From the NCBI GenBank assembly GCA_964442015.1, contig CAYTYA010000001.1:6372-70371 (forward strand): 64,000 bases of DNA, read 5' to 3'. Shown here in pieces: positions 56,712 through 64,000 of this stretch (positions are counted from its first letter, which is position 1; the number at the start of each line of letters is the position of its first letter). The DNA comes from GCA-002701945 sp964442015. Lineage in GTDB: Bacteria > Fidelibacterota > Marinisomatia > Marinisomatales > TCS55. A program made the position numbers and the translations under genes. Under the pieces are notes generated by a model. That model saw only the letters and a program-made list of their open reading frames with translations. It made no database searches and had not been told where the DNA came from.

Positions 56712-57804
56712 GGAGATTCATATAATGATTGCTGGAGGAGGAACTGGGGGACATCTTTACCCTGCATTAGCAATAGGTGAAGAGATTATGAAACGAACTA
56801 ATAAAGTAAAAGTACATTATATTGGTTCAGAGTTTGGCTTAGAAGCAAAGATACTCCCAAATAAAGGATTACCTCATACACTGTTACCGATTAGTGGCTT
56901 TCAGAGATCTTTAACTATAAATAATATTTTAAAGAATTTGGCTTTATGTATTCGAATACCATTATCTATCAAAAAAATTAAATCTTTATTTGACAAGATG
57001 GATCCCAAAGTTGTTATTGGTACCGGGGGATATGCTAGTGCTATACCTATAAAAGTTGGAATAAAAAGAAACATACCTACTATGATCCAAGAGCAAAATT
57101 CTTATCCAGGTTTAACGACAAGGTTATTTGCTAAAAAAGCAACTACGGTATTTGCAGGTTCAGAAGACTCTAATATTTATCTAGATACTGAAATAAATGT
57201 AACTGGAAATCCTACTCGAAATGGAATTGAGAAAGGATCAAAAGAATTAGGATTTGAAATTTTCCAATTAAACAGTTCTCTACAAACTATATTTCTATTT
57301 GGTGGAAGCCAAGGTTCTGTGCCTCTTAATAAAGCTATGCATTCAATATTGAATATATTTGAAGAAAATAATATCCAACTCTTATGGCAAACAGGTGAAA
57401 AGAATTATAATAGTTTAAAAAACCTTGAAACTGAAAGAATTAAAATTAAACCATATATAAAAGAAATGAATCTTGCATACGCGATCAGCGATCTTGTTAT
57501 TTCAAGAGCTGGTGCGTTGACTTTGTCTGAGTTATTGGTCTGCGGTATGCCTAGCATCCTCCTCCCCCTTCCTACCGCTACCGCGGACCATCAGACTAAA
57601 AATGCAAAGACTATCGTTCAAGCAGGTGCTGCAATTATGATAGATCAACATAATATGGATAATAATATTCTTAAGAATACAGTTCTCGAACTAATTAATG
57701 ATAAAGATAAATTATCTAAGATGAGGAAAAATGCACTTCAATTGGCAAAGCCAAACGCTACAAATAATATTGTAAAAAATATATTAGAGGTCGCCCAAAT
57801 ATAA
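56704..57804 (+). CDS. murG: UDP-GlcNAc:lipid I N-acetylglucosaminyltransferase
   Basis: Makes lipid II on the inner face of the membrane. 366 residues. The glycine-rich loop is IMIAGGGTGGHLYPALAIGE, then IGTGGYASAIPI, MIQEQNSYPGLTTRL, FGGSQGSVPLNKAM and ISRAGALTLSELLVCGMPSI. I chose ATG 56704 (MDEEIHIMIAGGG) so that the first beta strand is complete. ATG 56725 has a fine GAGGAG seven bases upstream but would cut that strand. A sharp G+C-rich tract covers 57481-57600. Confidence 0.95.
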   Translation: MDEEIHIMIAGGGTGGHLYPALAIGEEIMKRTNKVKVHYIGSEFGLEAKILPNKGLPHTLLPISGFQRSLTINNILKNLALCIRIPLSIKKIKSLFDKMDPKVVIGTGGYASAIPIKVGIKRNIPTMIQEQNSYPGLTTRLFAKKATTVFAGSEDSNIYLDTEINVTGNPTRNGIEKGSKELGFEIFQLNSSLQTIFLFGGSQGSVPLNKAMHSILNIFEENNIQLLWQTGEKNYNSLKNLETERIKIKPYIKEMNLAYAISDLVISRAGALTLSELLVCGMPSILLPLPTATADHQTKNAKTIVQAGAAIMIDQHNMDNNILKNTVLELINDKDKLSKMRKNALQLAKPNATNNIVKNILEVAQI

Positions 57805-59193
57805 ATGTTCAGACATGTAAAAAAATTGCATTTTGTAGGTATCGGCGGTATTGGAATGAGCGGTATAGCTGAATTGCTTTTAAACCAAGAATTTAAAATA
57901 ACAGGGTCTGACATAAATGATTCAAAAGTAATTCAAAACTTGAAAGATAAAGGTGCAGAAATTTCTCAGGGACATGATGCTAACAATCTAACCGATGCAG
58001 ATGTGTTAGTCTATTCTAGTGCTGTAAATGAAGACAATCCAGAAATTATTGCTGCACTTAAAAAAAATATTCCCATTATACGCAGAGCAGAAATGCTTGG
58101 CGAATTAATAGCCTTAAAAGAAACAAGTATTGGCGTAGCAGGTACACATGGTAAGACTAGTACTTCTTCCATGGTAGGTGCAATGTTGAGTCAAGCAAAG
58201 TTAGATCCAACGCTTGTTGTTGGTGGCTTAGTGAGAAATATAAATACTAATTCTTTGCTAGGTGAAGGAGATATAATAGTAGTAGAAGCAGATGAATTTG
58301 ATAGGAGTTTCCTATCATTACAACCTACAATCGGTATTATTACAAATATTGAGCTTGAGCATACAGACTGTTATGAAGATTTATATGATTTACAAAATGC
58401 ATTTACTCAATTTGCCAACGCGTCTCCCTTTTATGGTGCAGTCATCATTGGAAATCAAAGTCCTGCTGCTGCAGAAATTATTCCAAATATTAAAAGACCA
58501 GTTATCACTTTTGGCTTAACTAAAAAAAGTGATTTTTATGCAAGTGATATTGTGCATAATAAGTCTGAAACAACTTTTACAGTATTTCACAAAGATAAAA
58601 ATCTTGGTGTAATCCATCTGCAAGTTCCTGGAGAACATAATGTATTAAATGCTCTTGCATCCGTTGCTTTGGGTATAGAAATGAATATCCCATTCCATGA
58701 TATTGCGGCAGGACTTGAATCGTATAAAGGTGTAAGAAGAAGATTTGATATTAAAGGGGAAGCAAATGGGATAATGGTTGTAGATGACTATGCACATCAC
58801 CCTACTGAAGTTCGCGTAACCTTGAAAAGTGCAAAGAATGGCTGGAATCGTCGTATTGTAGGGGTCTTTCAACCTCATTTATATTCAAGGACTCAAGCAT
58901 TTTATCAAGAATTTGCTATTGCTCTCATGGAGACAGATATTTTAGTGATAACTGATGTTTTTCCTGCTAGAGAAGAGCCAATAGAAGGTATAAATGGGAA
59001 AATAGTTGCTGATTTTGCGAAAGATTCTGGGCATAAAAATGTATTTTATATTGAAAATCTAGATAATTTAGAAAAGAAACTAGATAACCTATGTCAGCCA
59101 AATGATATGATCATTACAATTGGTGCAGGAAATATATGGAGGTATGCGGAGTCCTATATGAATCATCTAAATAATTTAGAGGAAGCTACCTGA
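57805..59193 (+). CDS. murC: UDP-MurNAc:L-alanine ligase
   Basis: First of the four Mur ligases, adding L-Ala. 462 residues. N-terminal HFVGIGGIGMSGIAELLL (about 9-26), ATP loop GVAGTHGKTSTSSMVGAML, VEADEFDRSFLSL, ITNIELEHTDCYED, and the C-terminal VDDYAHHPTEVRVTL and FQPHLYSRTQ. It starts directly after the murG stop with no gap and is followed one base later by the murB TTG codon. Confidence 0.97.
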   Translation: MFRHVKKLHFVGIGGIGMSGIAELLLNQEFKITGSDINDSKVIQNLKDKGAEISQGHDANNLTDADVLVYSSAVNEDNPEIIAALKKNIPIIRRAEMLGELIALKETSIGVAGTHGKTSTSSMVGAMLSQAKLDPTLVVGGLVRNINTNSLLGEGDIIVVEADEFDRSFLSLQPTIGIITNIELEHTDCYEDLYDLQNAFTQFANASPFYGAVIIGNQSPAAAEIIPNIKRPVITFGLTKKSDFYASDIVHNKSETTFTVFHKDKNLGVIHLQVPGEHNVLNALASVALGIEMNIPFHDIAAGLESYKGVRRRFDIKGEANGIMVVDDYAHHPTEVRVTLKSAKNGWNRRIVGVFQPHLYSRTQAFYQEFAIALMETDILVITDVFPAREEPIEGINGKIVADFAKDSGHKNVFYIENLDNLEKKLDNLCQPNDMIITIGAGNIWRYAESYMNHLNNLEEAT

Positions 59194-59194
59194 C

Positions 59195-60270
59195 TTGGAT
59201 GCAATTAGTATGTTAAATGAAAAAGTGGAAGGTGCATTTTTGAGGGATGAGCCAATGGCAAAACACACTTCATATGGTATTGGAGGACCAGTGAAGGCCT
59301 ACATTACGCCTTCGGATGAAAATGACTTAAAACAGATATTAATTTTTGCTAAAGATTATGGAATTAATACATTTTTTGCAGGATCTGGATCAAATCTTCT
59401 AGTGGCTGATGAGGGATTTGAAGGAATAGTAATTACTCTAGGGAAATCATTTACTTCATTGAACATTAATGGTAANNNNNNNNNNNNNNNNNNNNNNNNN
59501 NNNNNNNNNNNNNNNNNNNNNNNNNNNNNNNNNNNNNNNNNNNNNNNNNNNNNNNNNNNNNNNNNNNNNNNNNNNAAGGAATAGTAATTACTCTAGGGAA
59601 ATCATTTACTTCATTGAACATTAATGGTAATACAGTAGAAGCCCAAGTAGGAGTAATGCTTGGTAAAATAGTAAAAGAAACAATCAAGTGTAATCTCACA
59701 GGGATGGAAAGTATGGTTGGTGTGCCAGGTACGCTTGGTGGAGCATTAATTATGAATGCAGGCGCATTCGGAGGAGAAATATCAAACTGTCTTGATATAA
59801 TTAAAGCAATGACCATGGATGGAAAAACAAAATTTTACCGCAAAGATGATATAGTATTTAGTTATCGAAATTCAACTTTTCCAAAGAATGAAATTCTTTT
59901 ATCTGCCACTTTTGCTTTAAATGAAAAACCTGCTGATGAAATACAGCATGATAAAGCTAAAGCAAGTAAAGGTAGAAAAGAATCACAACCGCTGCGTTAT
60001 CGTTCTGCTGGTAGTGTATTTAAGAATCCTAAAACAGATTTAGCTGCAGGATATTTAATAGATCAAGCTGGTTTAAAAGGTTCACGAATTGGAGATGCAG
60101 AAATATCAACAAAACATGCAAACTTTTTTATAAATCACGGCAAAGCTAAAGCAAAAGATATAGTTGATTTGATTTTGCTTGCAAAAAGAACTGTACTTGA
60201 AAAATTTGATATTAATCTAGAATTAGAAATAAAAACCTTGGGCTTTTCAACAGGAACATTTGAAATATGA
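59195..60270 (+). CDS. murB: UDP-N-acetylenolpyruvoylglucosamine reductase (interrupted by a false assembly gap)
   Basis: FAD enzyme that reduces the enolpyruvyl group to make UDP-MurNAc. As printed it is split by 100 Ns and a frame change. Removing the Ns and one copy of the flanking 55-base duplicate (155 bases in all) restores a single frame of 306 residues, the normal length. Motifs: HTSYGIGGPVKAYI, FAGSGSNLLVADEGFEGIVI, VPGTLGGALIMNAGAFGGEI, FSYRNSTF, SAGSVFKNP with the catalytic Ser, and DAEISTKHANFFIN. Start is TTG 59195 with AGGAAG nine bases upstream; ATG 59210 is the alternative. Last bases overlap ftsQ by 4. Confidence 0.93.
59421..59475 (+). repeat. 55-base exact duplicate, left copy (contig end)
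   Basis: These 55 bases, starting AAGGAATAGTAATTACTCTA and ending ATTAATGGTAA, are identical to 59576-59630. The left copy ends exactly where the Ns begin and the right copy begins exactly where they end. That pattern is a k-mer overlap between two contig ends, not a biological repeat. Confidence 0.93.
59476..59575. other. Scaffold gap of 100 Ns, probably artificial
   Basis: A run of exactly 100 unknown bases inside murB. The size is a conventional placeholder. The identical 55-base ends on either side show that the two contigs overlap and no sequence is missing. The protein reads through correctly when the gap and one copy are removed. Confidence 0.95.
59576..59630 (+). repeat. 55-base exact duplicate, right copy (contig start)
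   Basis: Identical to 59421-59475; see that entry. The murB frame continues from this copy into NTVEAQVGVMLGKIV without loss, so this is the copy to keep when merging. Confidence 0.93.
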
Positions 60271-61037
60271 AACGTAAGAAGAAAAAAAATATTGAATTAA
60301 TTATTGGATCTAGCATATCAGTGATCATCATGCTATTAATTTATGCTTCATTTAGTTGGTCAAGTTATACAAAGCTGTCCCAACTGAAAGATATAAGAAA
60401 GAATATAAAAATATCTGGTAGCTCTATAGTATCTGAGGATGAATTTTATTCCCTACTAGAAATATTGGAAGGGGTTGAATTAGAAGAAATTAACTTGAGA
60501 GAAGTTAGCCTTCTATTGGAAAGCAATCCATATGTTAAAGCCGTGAGAGTGTCGCGCCAATACCCTTCTACCCTATCCATTGAAATTGTAGAGAGAGAAC
60601 CTGTTGCAATATTAAATATTGATCCAATATTAATGCTGGATCGCGAAGGTGTTATTTTACCTGACCAAGGAAAATCCAATGATTTTATTATTCCCTGCTT
60701 GTCTGGATTTAACCCGGCAAAAGAACTGTATCCTGCTGGCCATCAAACAATTTCTGTAAAAGTAAAAGAAACGATGGAATTAATTACGAAGATTGTTGAT
60801 ACGTATCCTTCGCTATATAGCAACATTTCTGAAGTAACTCTTAATGCTAATGATGAATATGTTATCATACTTGCAGATTATCCAACCAAAGTGATTTTAG
60901 GGAACATTGATATATGGTCTAAAATAGAGATTTTGGGAAAATTCGAGAATTCTCTTCAGAATAAGCGCCAATTAACTGATTATACCTATCTGGACCTACG
61001 CTATACAAATCAAGTGATAGCAAAGGAACGTGTATGA
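60267..61037 (+). CDS. ftsQ: Cell division protein FtsQ
   Basis: Bitopic divisome protein of 256 residues that bridges early and late division proteins. A basic N-terminus (KRKKKKN) precedes one transmembrane helix (about 10-29), then a POTRA domain (about 45-115, with IRKNIKISGSSIVSEDEFYS and LESNPYVKAVRVSRQYPSTL) and the FtsQ beta domain (LDREGVILPD, YLDLRYTNQVIAKE). Position between murB and ftsA and 4-base overlaps on both sides support the call. Confidence 0.92.
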   Translation: MKRKKKKNIELIIGSSISVIIMLLIYASFSWSSYTKLSQLKDIRKNIKISGSSIVSEDEFYSLLEILEGVELEEINLREVSLLLESNPYVKAVRVSRQYPSTLSIEIVEREPVAILNIDPILMLDREGVILPDQGKSNDFIIPCLSGFNPAKELYPAGHQTISVKVKETMELITKIVDTYPSLYSNISEVTLNANDEYVIILADYPTKVILGNIDIWSKIEILGKFENSLQNKRQLTDYTYLDLRYTNQVIAKERV

Positions 61038-62308
61038 AAAGAAGTATGAAAATAAGTGATAAAAATATTGAAATTGGTATTGATATTGGTACTTCAAAGA
61101 CTTGCTGTCTTATTTCTGAAATAAAATCTGAAGAAGAATCAAATAAGATATTAGGAGTGGGTAACGCTCCTTCTCAAGGAATAAAAAAAGGGTCCATTAT
61201 CCACCGTGATAAAGTTATGGAATCTATTGAAATTGCAGTCCGTGAAGCCGAATTGATGTCTGGTGTAAAAGTTAATCGCGCAACGATCTCTATATCTGGT
61301 AATCATATAAGGGGTATAAATACTCAAGGTGCAATAGCTATTCAAAAAGGTGCTTCAAGTAATGTTCCAATGGAACAAGAAATAACTCGAAGTGATGTAG
61401 CTAGAGTATTAGAGCTCGCAAAAGCAGTTTCCTTGCCTATTGATAGAGAAATCTTACATATCTTGCCACAAGAATACCTTATAGATACCATGGATAGCAT
61501 AAAAGATCCAGTTGGTATGTCAGGAAGAAGATTAGAAGCCAAGGTCCATTTAATTACGATGGCAGCAACAACTGCAAAAAATTTAGTAAACTGTGTTCAT
61601 GAGCTTGCGATCGATGTTGAGGGGTTAGTTTTTCAAGGTCTGGCATCATCAATTGCAACATTAGATAGCGATGAGAAAGACATGGGTGTAGCTGTTGTTG
61701 ATATTGGAGCGGGGACTACAGATGTAACCGTTTTTTATGATGGTGGAATACGGCATTCTGCTGTAGTAGATGTTGGTGCTAATACTGTAACAAATGATAT
61801 TGCAGTTATGTTGCAAATAGGTATGGAAGATGCGGAGCAGATAAAAATGAAGTATGCATCTGCAAAAGCTTCTATGTCATCAACAGAGCTGGAATTTGAT
61901 CTTCCAGTTAAAAATGGTGGTATTGCAAGGAAAGTGTCGGAACATGAATTATCACGGTATGTTGAGGCTCGTATGATTGAGTTAATTCAACTCATAGGCA
62001 GAGAAATTTCTAGAGCAGGTATAAATGAACAATTAACGTATGGTGTGGTCTTAACTGGAGGTGGAGCAATGTTGCGAAATTTAGTTCCACTTGCACAGGA
62101 AAAGTTCAATTTGCCTGTCCGTATAGGACAGCACAAAAATTTTAGCGGTGCAGTAGATATAGCTTCTACTGCGGACTTTACAGCGGCCATTGGTTTAACT
62201 CAATGGAATAGTGTTACCCGAGATATGGTAATGAAAGATATGACTGTTACACCAATAGGTAAAGCAGTTACAAACATAAAAGATTGGGTCAGAGGACTCT
62301 TTACATAA
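61034..62308 (+). CDS. ftsA: Cell division protein FtsA
   Basis: Actin-like ATPase of 424 residues that tethers FtsZ to the membrane. Phosphate-1 motif IEIGIDIGTSKTCCLI (about 12-27), the 1C subdomain with SISGNHIRGINTQG, phosphate-2 VAVVDIGAGTTDVTVF and the adenosine motif VVLTGGGAMLRNLVPLA. The C-terminus ends in an amphipathic helix (TNIKDWVRGLFT) that should bind the membrane. Start is the ATG overlapping the ftsQ stop; an in-frame Met5 is possible. Confidence 0.96.
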   Translation: MKRSMKISDKNIEIGIDIGTSKTCCLISEIKSEEESNKILGVGNAPSQGIKKGSIIHRDKVMESIEIAVREAELMSGVKVNRATISISGNHIRGINTQGAIAIQKGASSNVPMEQEITRSDVARVLELAKAVSLPIDREILHILPQEYLIDTMDSIKDPVGMSGRRLEAKVHLITMAATTAKNLVNCVHELAIDVEGLVFQGLASSIATLDSDEKDMGVAVVDIGAGTTDVTVFYDGGIRHSAVVDVGANTVTNDIAVMLQIGMEDAEQIKMKYASAKASMSSTELEFDLPVKNGGIARKVSEHELSRYVEARMIELIQLIGREISRAGINEQLTYGVVLTGGGAMLRNLVPLAQEKFNLPVRIGQHKNFSGAVDIASTADFTAAIGLTQWNSVTRDMVMKDMTVTPIGKAVTNIKDWVRGLFT

Positions 62309-62339
62309 ACCACATGACCAATATCAAACCTAACCAACC

Positions 62340-62353
62340 AAGGAAGGAGCAGT
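62340..62353 (+). promoter_or_regulatory. Strong ribosome binding site of ftsZ
   Basis: AAGGAAGGAGCAG directly precedes the ftsZ ATG at 62357, with the GGAGG-like core about nine bases upstream. Most dcw genes here overlap and have weak sites, so this separate 48-base spacer with a strong site fits the high FtsZ level needed for ring assembly. Confidence 0.75.
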
Positions 62354-62356
62354 AAA

Positions 62357-63562
62357 ATGCTGTTTGAATTCGATAGTCTAGCAGAACAAAAAGCAAAATT
62401 AAAAGTAATCGGTATCGGGGGTGCTGGTGGAAACGCCACAAACCGTATGATCCAGGCAGGTATGCAAGGAGTAGATTTTATTGCAATAAATACTGATGCA
62501 CAGGATTTGGAGAATAATGCTGCCGAAAATAAAATACAGATCGGGAAAAACTTAACGAAAGGACTTGGAGCTGGAGCTCAAGCTGAAGTTGGTCGTGAAG
62601 CTGTACAGGCAGATCAAGAAGCCATTGAAGCCATCTTAGAAGATGCTGATATGGCATTTGTAACTGCTGGTATGGGTGGCGGAACGGGTACTGGTGCAGC
62701 ACCTATGATAGCAAAATTATCTAGAGATATGGGTATCTTAACTGTAGGTATTGTTACCTTACCCTTTAATTTTGAAGGTCCAAAAAGAATGAACAGGGCC
62801 TTAGAGGGGATTGCAGAACTGCGAAAAGCATGCGACACGGTAATCGCAATACCAAATCAGAAATTAATGTCCATTGTTGAAACTGATACAACCGTTGTAG
62901 AAGCCTTTCAATTAGCAGATTCCGTATTGCATCAGGCTGCAAAAGGAATATCTGATTTGATTAATGTTCATGGACTAATCAATCTGGACTTTGCGGACGT
63001 ACAAACAATAATGAAAAAGATGGGTGAAGCGATTATGGGAACTGGTGTTGCTCAAGGTGAGGAAAGAGCTGTTTTAGCAGCACAACAAGCAATATCAAGC
63101 CCATTATTGGATGATGCATCCATAAGTGGAGCTCAAGGTGTTCTAGTAAACATTACTGGTAGTGCAGATCTAACTCTTCTGGAGGTAGATGCAGCAACAA
63201 ATATTATATTTGAAGAAGCAGGGAAAGATGCCAATATAATATTTGGAGCAGTTATTGACCCATCTCTTGGTGATGAAATACGAGTTACTGTGATAGCAAC
63301 AGGGTTTAATCATGGTCAGTTTATCACAGAAAATGAAAAGGAAGTTGAACAAGTTTCTACACCTGTACAACGCCCTACTCAAGAGTTGTTAGAGCAGGTG
63401 AATCAACCAGTATATAAACAAGATGAATCAGTAGAGCCTTCCGTAGAAGCAACTGAACAAGAAACTCCTCAACCATCATTTAAGTTCGATGATACGAATC
63501 CTGCGATCTATGGTAAGGAAGACTTGGATGTACCTGCTTTCATCCGTAGGCAACAGGACTAA
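62357..63562 (+). CDS. ftsZ: Cell division protein FtsZ
   Basis: Tubulin-like GTPase of 401 residues that forms the division ring. IGIGGAGGNATNRMIQAGM (about 17-35), the tubulin signature GMGGGTGTGAAPMIAKL, NFEGPKRMNRALEGI, NLDFADVQTIMKKMGEAIMG and the T7 region are intact. An acidic Gln/Glu linker (about 330-385) leads to the conserved C-terminal peptide DLDVPAFIRRQQD that binds FtsA. It is the last gene of the dcw cluster. Confidence 0.98.
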   Translation: MLFEFDSLAEQKAKLKVIGIGGAGGNATNRMIQAGMQGVDFIAINTDAQDLENNAAENKIQIGKNLTKGLGAGAQAEVGREAVQADQEAIEAILEDADMAFVTAGMGGGTGTGAAPMIAKLSRDMGILTVGIVTLPFNFEGPKRMNRALEGIAELRKACDTVIAIPNQKLMSIVETDTTVVEAFQLADSVLHQAAKGISDLINVHGLINLDFADVQTIMKKMGEAIMGTGVAQGEERAVLAAQQAISSPLLDDASISGAQGVLVNITGSADLTLLEVDAATNIIFEEAGKDANIIFGAVIDPSLGDEIRVTVIATGFNHGQFITENEKEVEQVSTPVQRPTQELLEQVNQPVYKQDESVEPSVEATEQETPQPSFKFDDTNPAIYGKEDLDVPAFIRRQQD

Positions 63563-63639
63563 ATAGATAAATAAAAGCTAGATCTTAATATGGTTGTTGG
63601 TTGGCTAAGGTACAACTGTATTAATGAAGTGAATAAAAT

Positions 63640-63668
63640 AAAAAAGCCCTCTAAAAGAGGGCTTTTTT
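63640..63668. terminator. Bidirectional intrinsic terminator between ftsZ and rpmB
   Basis: A perfect hairpin GCCCTCT-AAA-AGAGGGC flanked by six A on the left and six T on the right. It works as a Rho-independent terminator on both strands: for the dcw operon (plus) and for rpmB (minus). It lies 78 bases after the ftsZ stop and 28 bases after the rpmB stop. Confidence 0.93.
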
Positions 63669-63696
63669 ATTCATATAAATTATTATCAACGTACAA

Positions 63697-63933
63697 TTAA
63701 ATCTTCTTACCCTGGGCACGTAAATCATTCACTATTCGACGTATACCCTTCTTATCAATTAATCGCATACCTTGGGTCGATACATTTAATGTGATATAGC
63801 GGCTCTCGTCTGCAAGCCAGAAACGTTTCTTTTGTAAATTAATATTAAACCTACGACGGGATTTATTATGAGCATGGCTCACATTATTCCCAAACATTGG
63901 TTTTTTTCCAGTTACATCACAAACTCTACTCAT
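63697..63933 (-). CDS. rpmB: 50S ribosomal protein L28
   Basis: 78-residue ribosomal protein. It begins SRVCDVTGKKPMFGNNVSHA, then HNKSRRRFNINLQKKRFW, typical of L28. A single Cys near the N-terminus indicates a form without the full zinc ribbon. The ribosome binding site GAGGAAA lies just before the ATG on the minus strand. The remaining 67 bases to the window end are its upstream region and show no other gene. Confidence 0.97.
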   Translation of the reverse strand: MSRVCDVTGKKPMFGNNVSHAHNKSRRRFNINLQKKRFWLADESRYITLNVSTQGMRLIDKKGIRRIVNDLRAQGKKI

Positions 63934-64000
63934 AATTTTCCTCAGTATTTATTTATGAAAAATGCCAGCGAATTTACAGGATATTAGTATTATGGCAAAT

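Noticed and set aside
59466..59816. Minus-strand frame running through the N gap
   Set aside because: Open only because Ns contain no stop; murB on the plus strand explains the region.
59614..60270. Separate short murB-like gene after the gap
   Set aside because: It is the second part of one murB gene; frame and length become normal when the false gap is removed.
1..64000. UGA-interrupted selenoprotein genes
   Set aside because: I looked at genes ending in TGA (OPT, ftsI, murD, ftsW, ftsQ among them); all have normal family lengths and overlap a following start codon, so no readthrough is supported.
1..64000. CRISPR arrays, insertion sequences, prophage or integrases
   Set aside because: No regularly spaced repeats, transposase motifs or phage genes were seen; the only long exact repeat is the assembly duplicate in murB.

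Overview
This window comes from an AT-rich, Gram-negative, free-living bacterium. The most likely home is the Fibrobacteres-Chlorobi-Bacteroidetes (FCB) superphylum, with Marinimicrobia (SAR406) as my best guess. This rests on a PorU-like C25 sortase and a PorZ-like propeller (both type IX secretion), C-terminal sorting-type domains, a short SigA-type sigma factor of about 280 residues, a CarboxypepD_reg-like TonB-dependent receptor and a LapA/LapB pair. The phylum is inference; no rRNA gene is present. The meso-diaminopimelate-type DNPR motif in MurE and the outer-membrane proteins fit a diderm. No mobile element, prophage or CRISPR array was seen, and no stretch over 300 bases lacks a gene.

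Layout. 1-640: 5' part of an ABC ATPase gene, cut by the window edge. 665-3932: polA, divergent from arfB. 3944-6352: TonB-dependent receptor under a TPP riboswitch. 6466-9377: OPT-family transporter overlapping an adenosine-deaminase-family gene. 9387-12588: porZ-like gene with an M50 protease. 12750-18941: small secreted protein, then a minus-strand operon of two paralogous secreted proteins, an aldehyde dehydrogenase, oligopeptidase B and a YwaF-like membrane protein. 18960-21984: three envelope repeat proteins (MORN, SH3+SPOR, YD-like). 22023-28659: a catabolic block of GMC oxidoreductase, esterase, Gfo/Idh/MocA dehydrogenase and sodium:solute symporter, divergent from a GH5 mannanase-like gene. 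28673-30047: DUF1543-like gene, HMG-CoA-lyase-like gene and a selenocysteine tRNA (selC). 30055-41114: minus-strand housekeeping run of SPOR/TPR protein, lapB, lapA, miaB, M23 peptidase, sigma factor, two small proteins, FAD oxidoreductase, serA and aconitase. 41246-46472: porU, maf, rodZ. 46591-63562: complete dcw cluster mraZ-rsmH-ftsL-ftsI-murE-murF-mraY-murD-ftsW-murG-murC-murB-ftsQ-ftsA-ftsZ. Then a bidirectional terminator and convergent rpmB.

How the parts work together. The right third makes the lipid II precursor (MurB-F, MraY, MurG), polymerises it at the septum (FtsW, FtsI) and assembles the divisome (FtsL, FtsQ, FtsA, FtsZ). MraZ probably controls this through GTGGGTA repeats just upstream. 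PorU and PorZ belong to the cell-surface complex that processes proteins with C-terminal sorting domains. The TPP-regulated receptor points to import of thiamin or a precursor. The selC gene shows that the cell inserts selenocysteine, although no selenoprotein is recognisable here.

Data quality. The 100-N gap in murB looks false. The 55 bases before it are repeated exactly after it, and removing the Ns plus one copy restores an intact murB frame. Coordinates to the right of the gap are therefore probably inflated by 155 bases.
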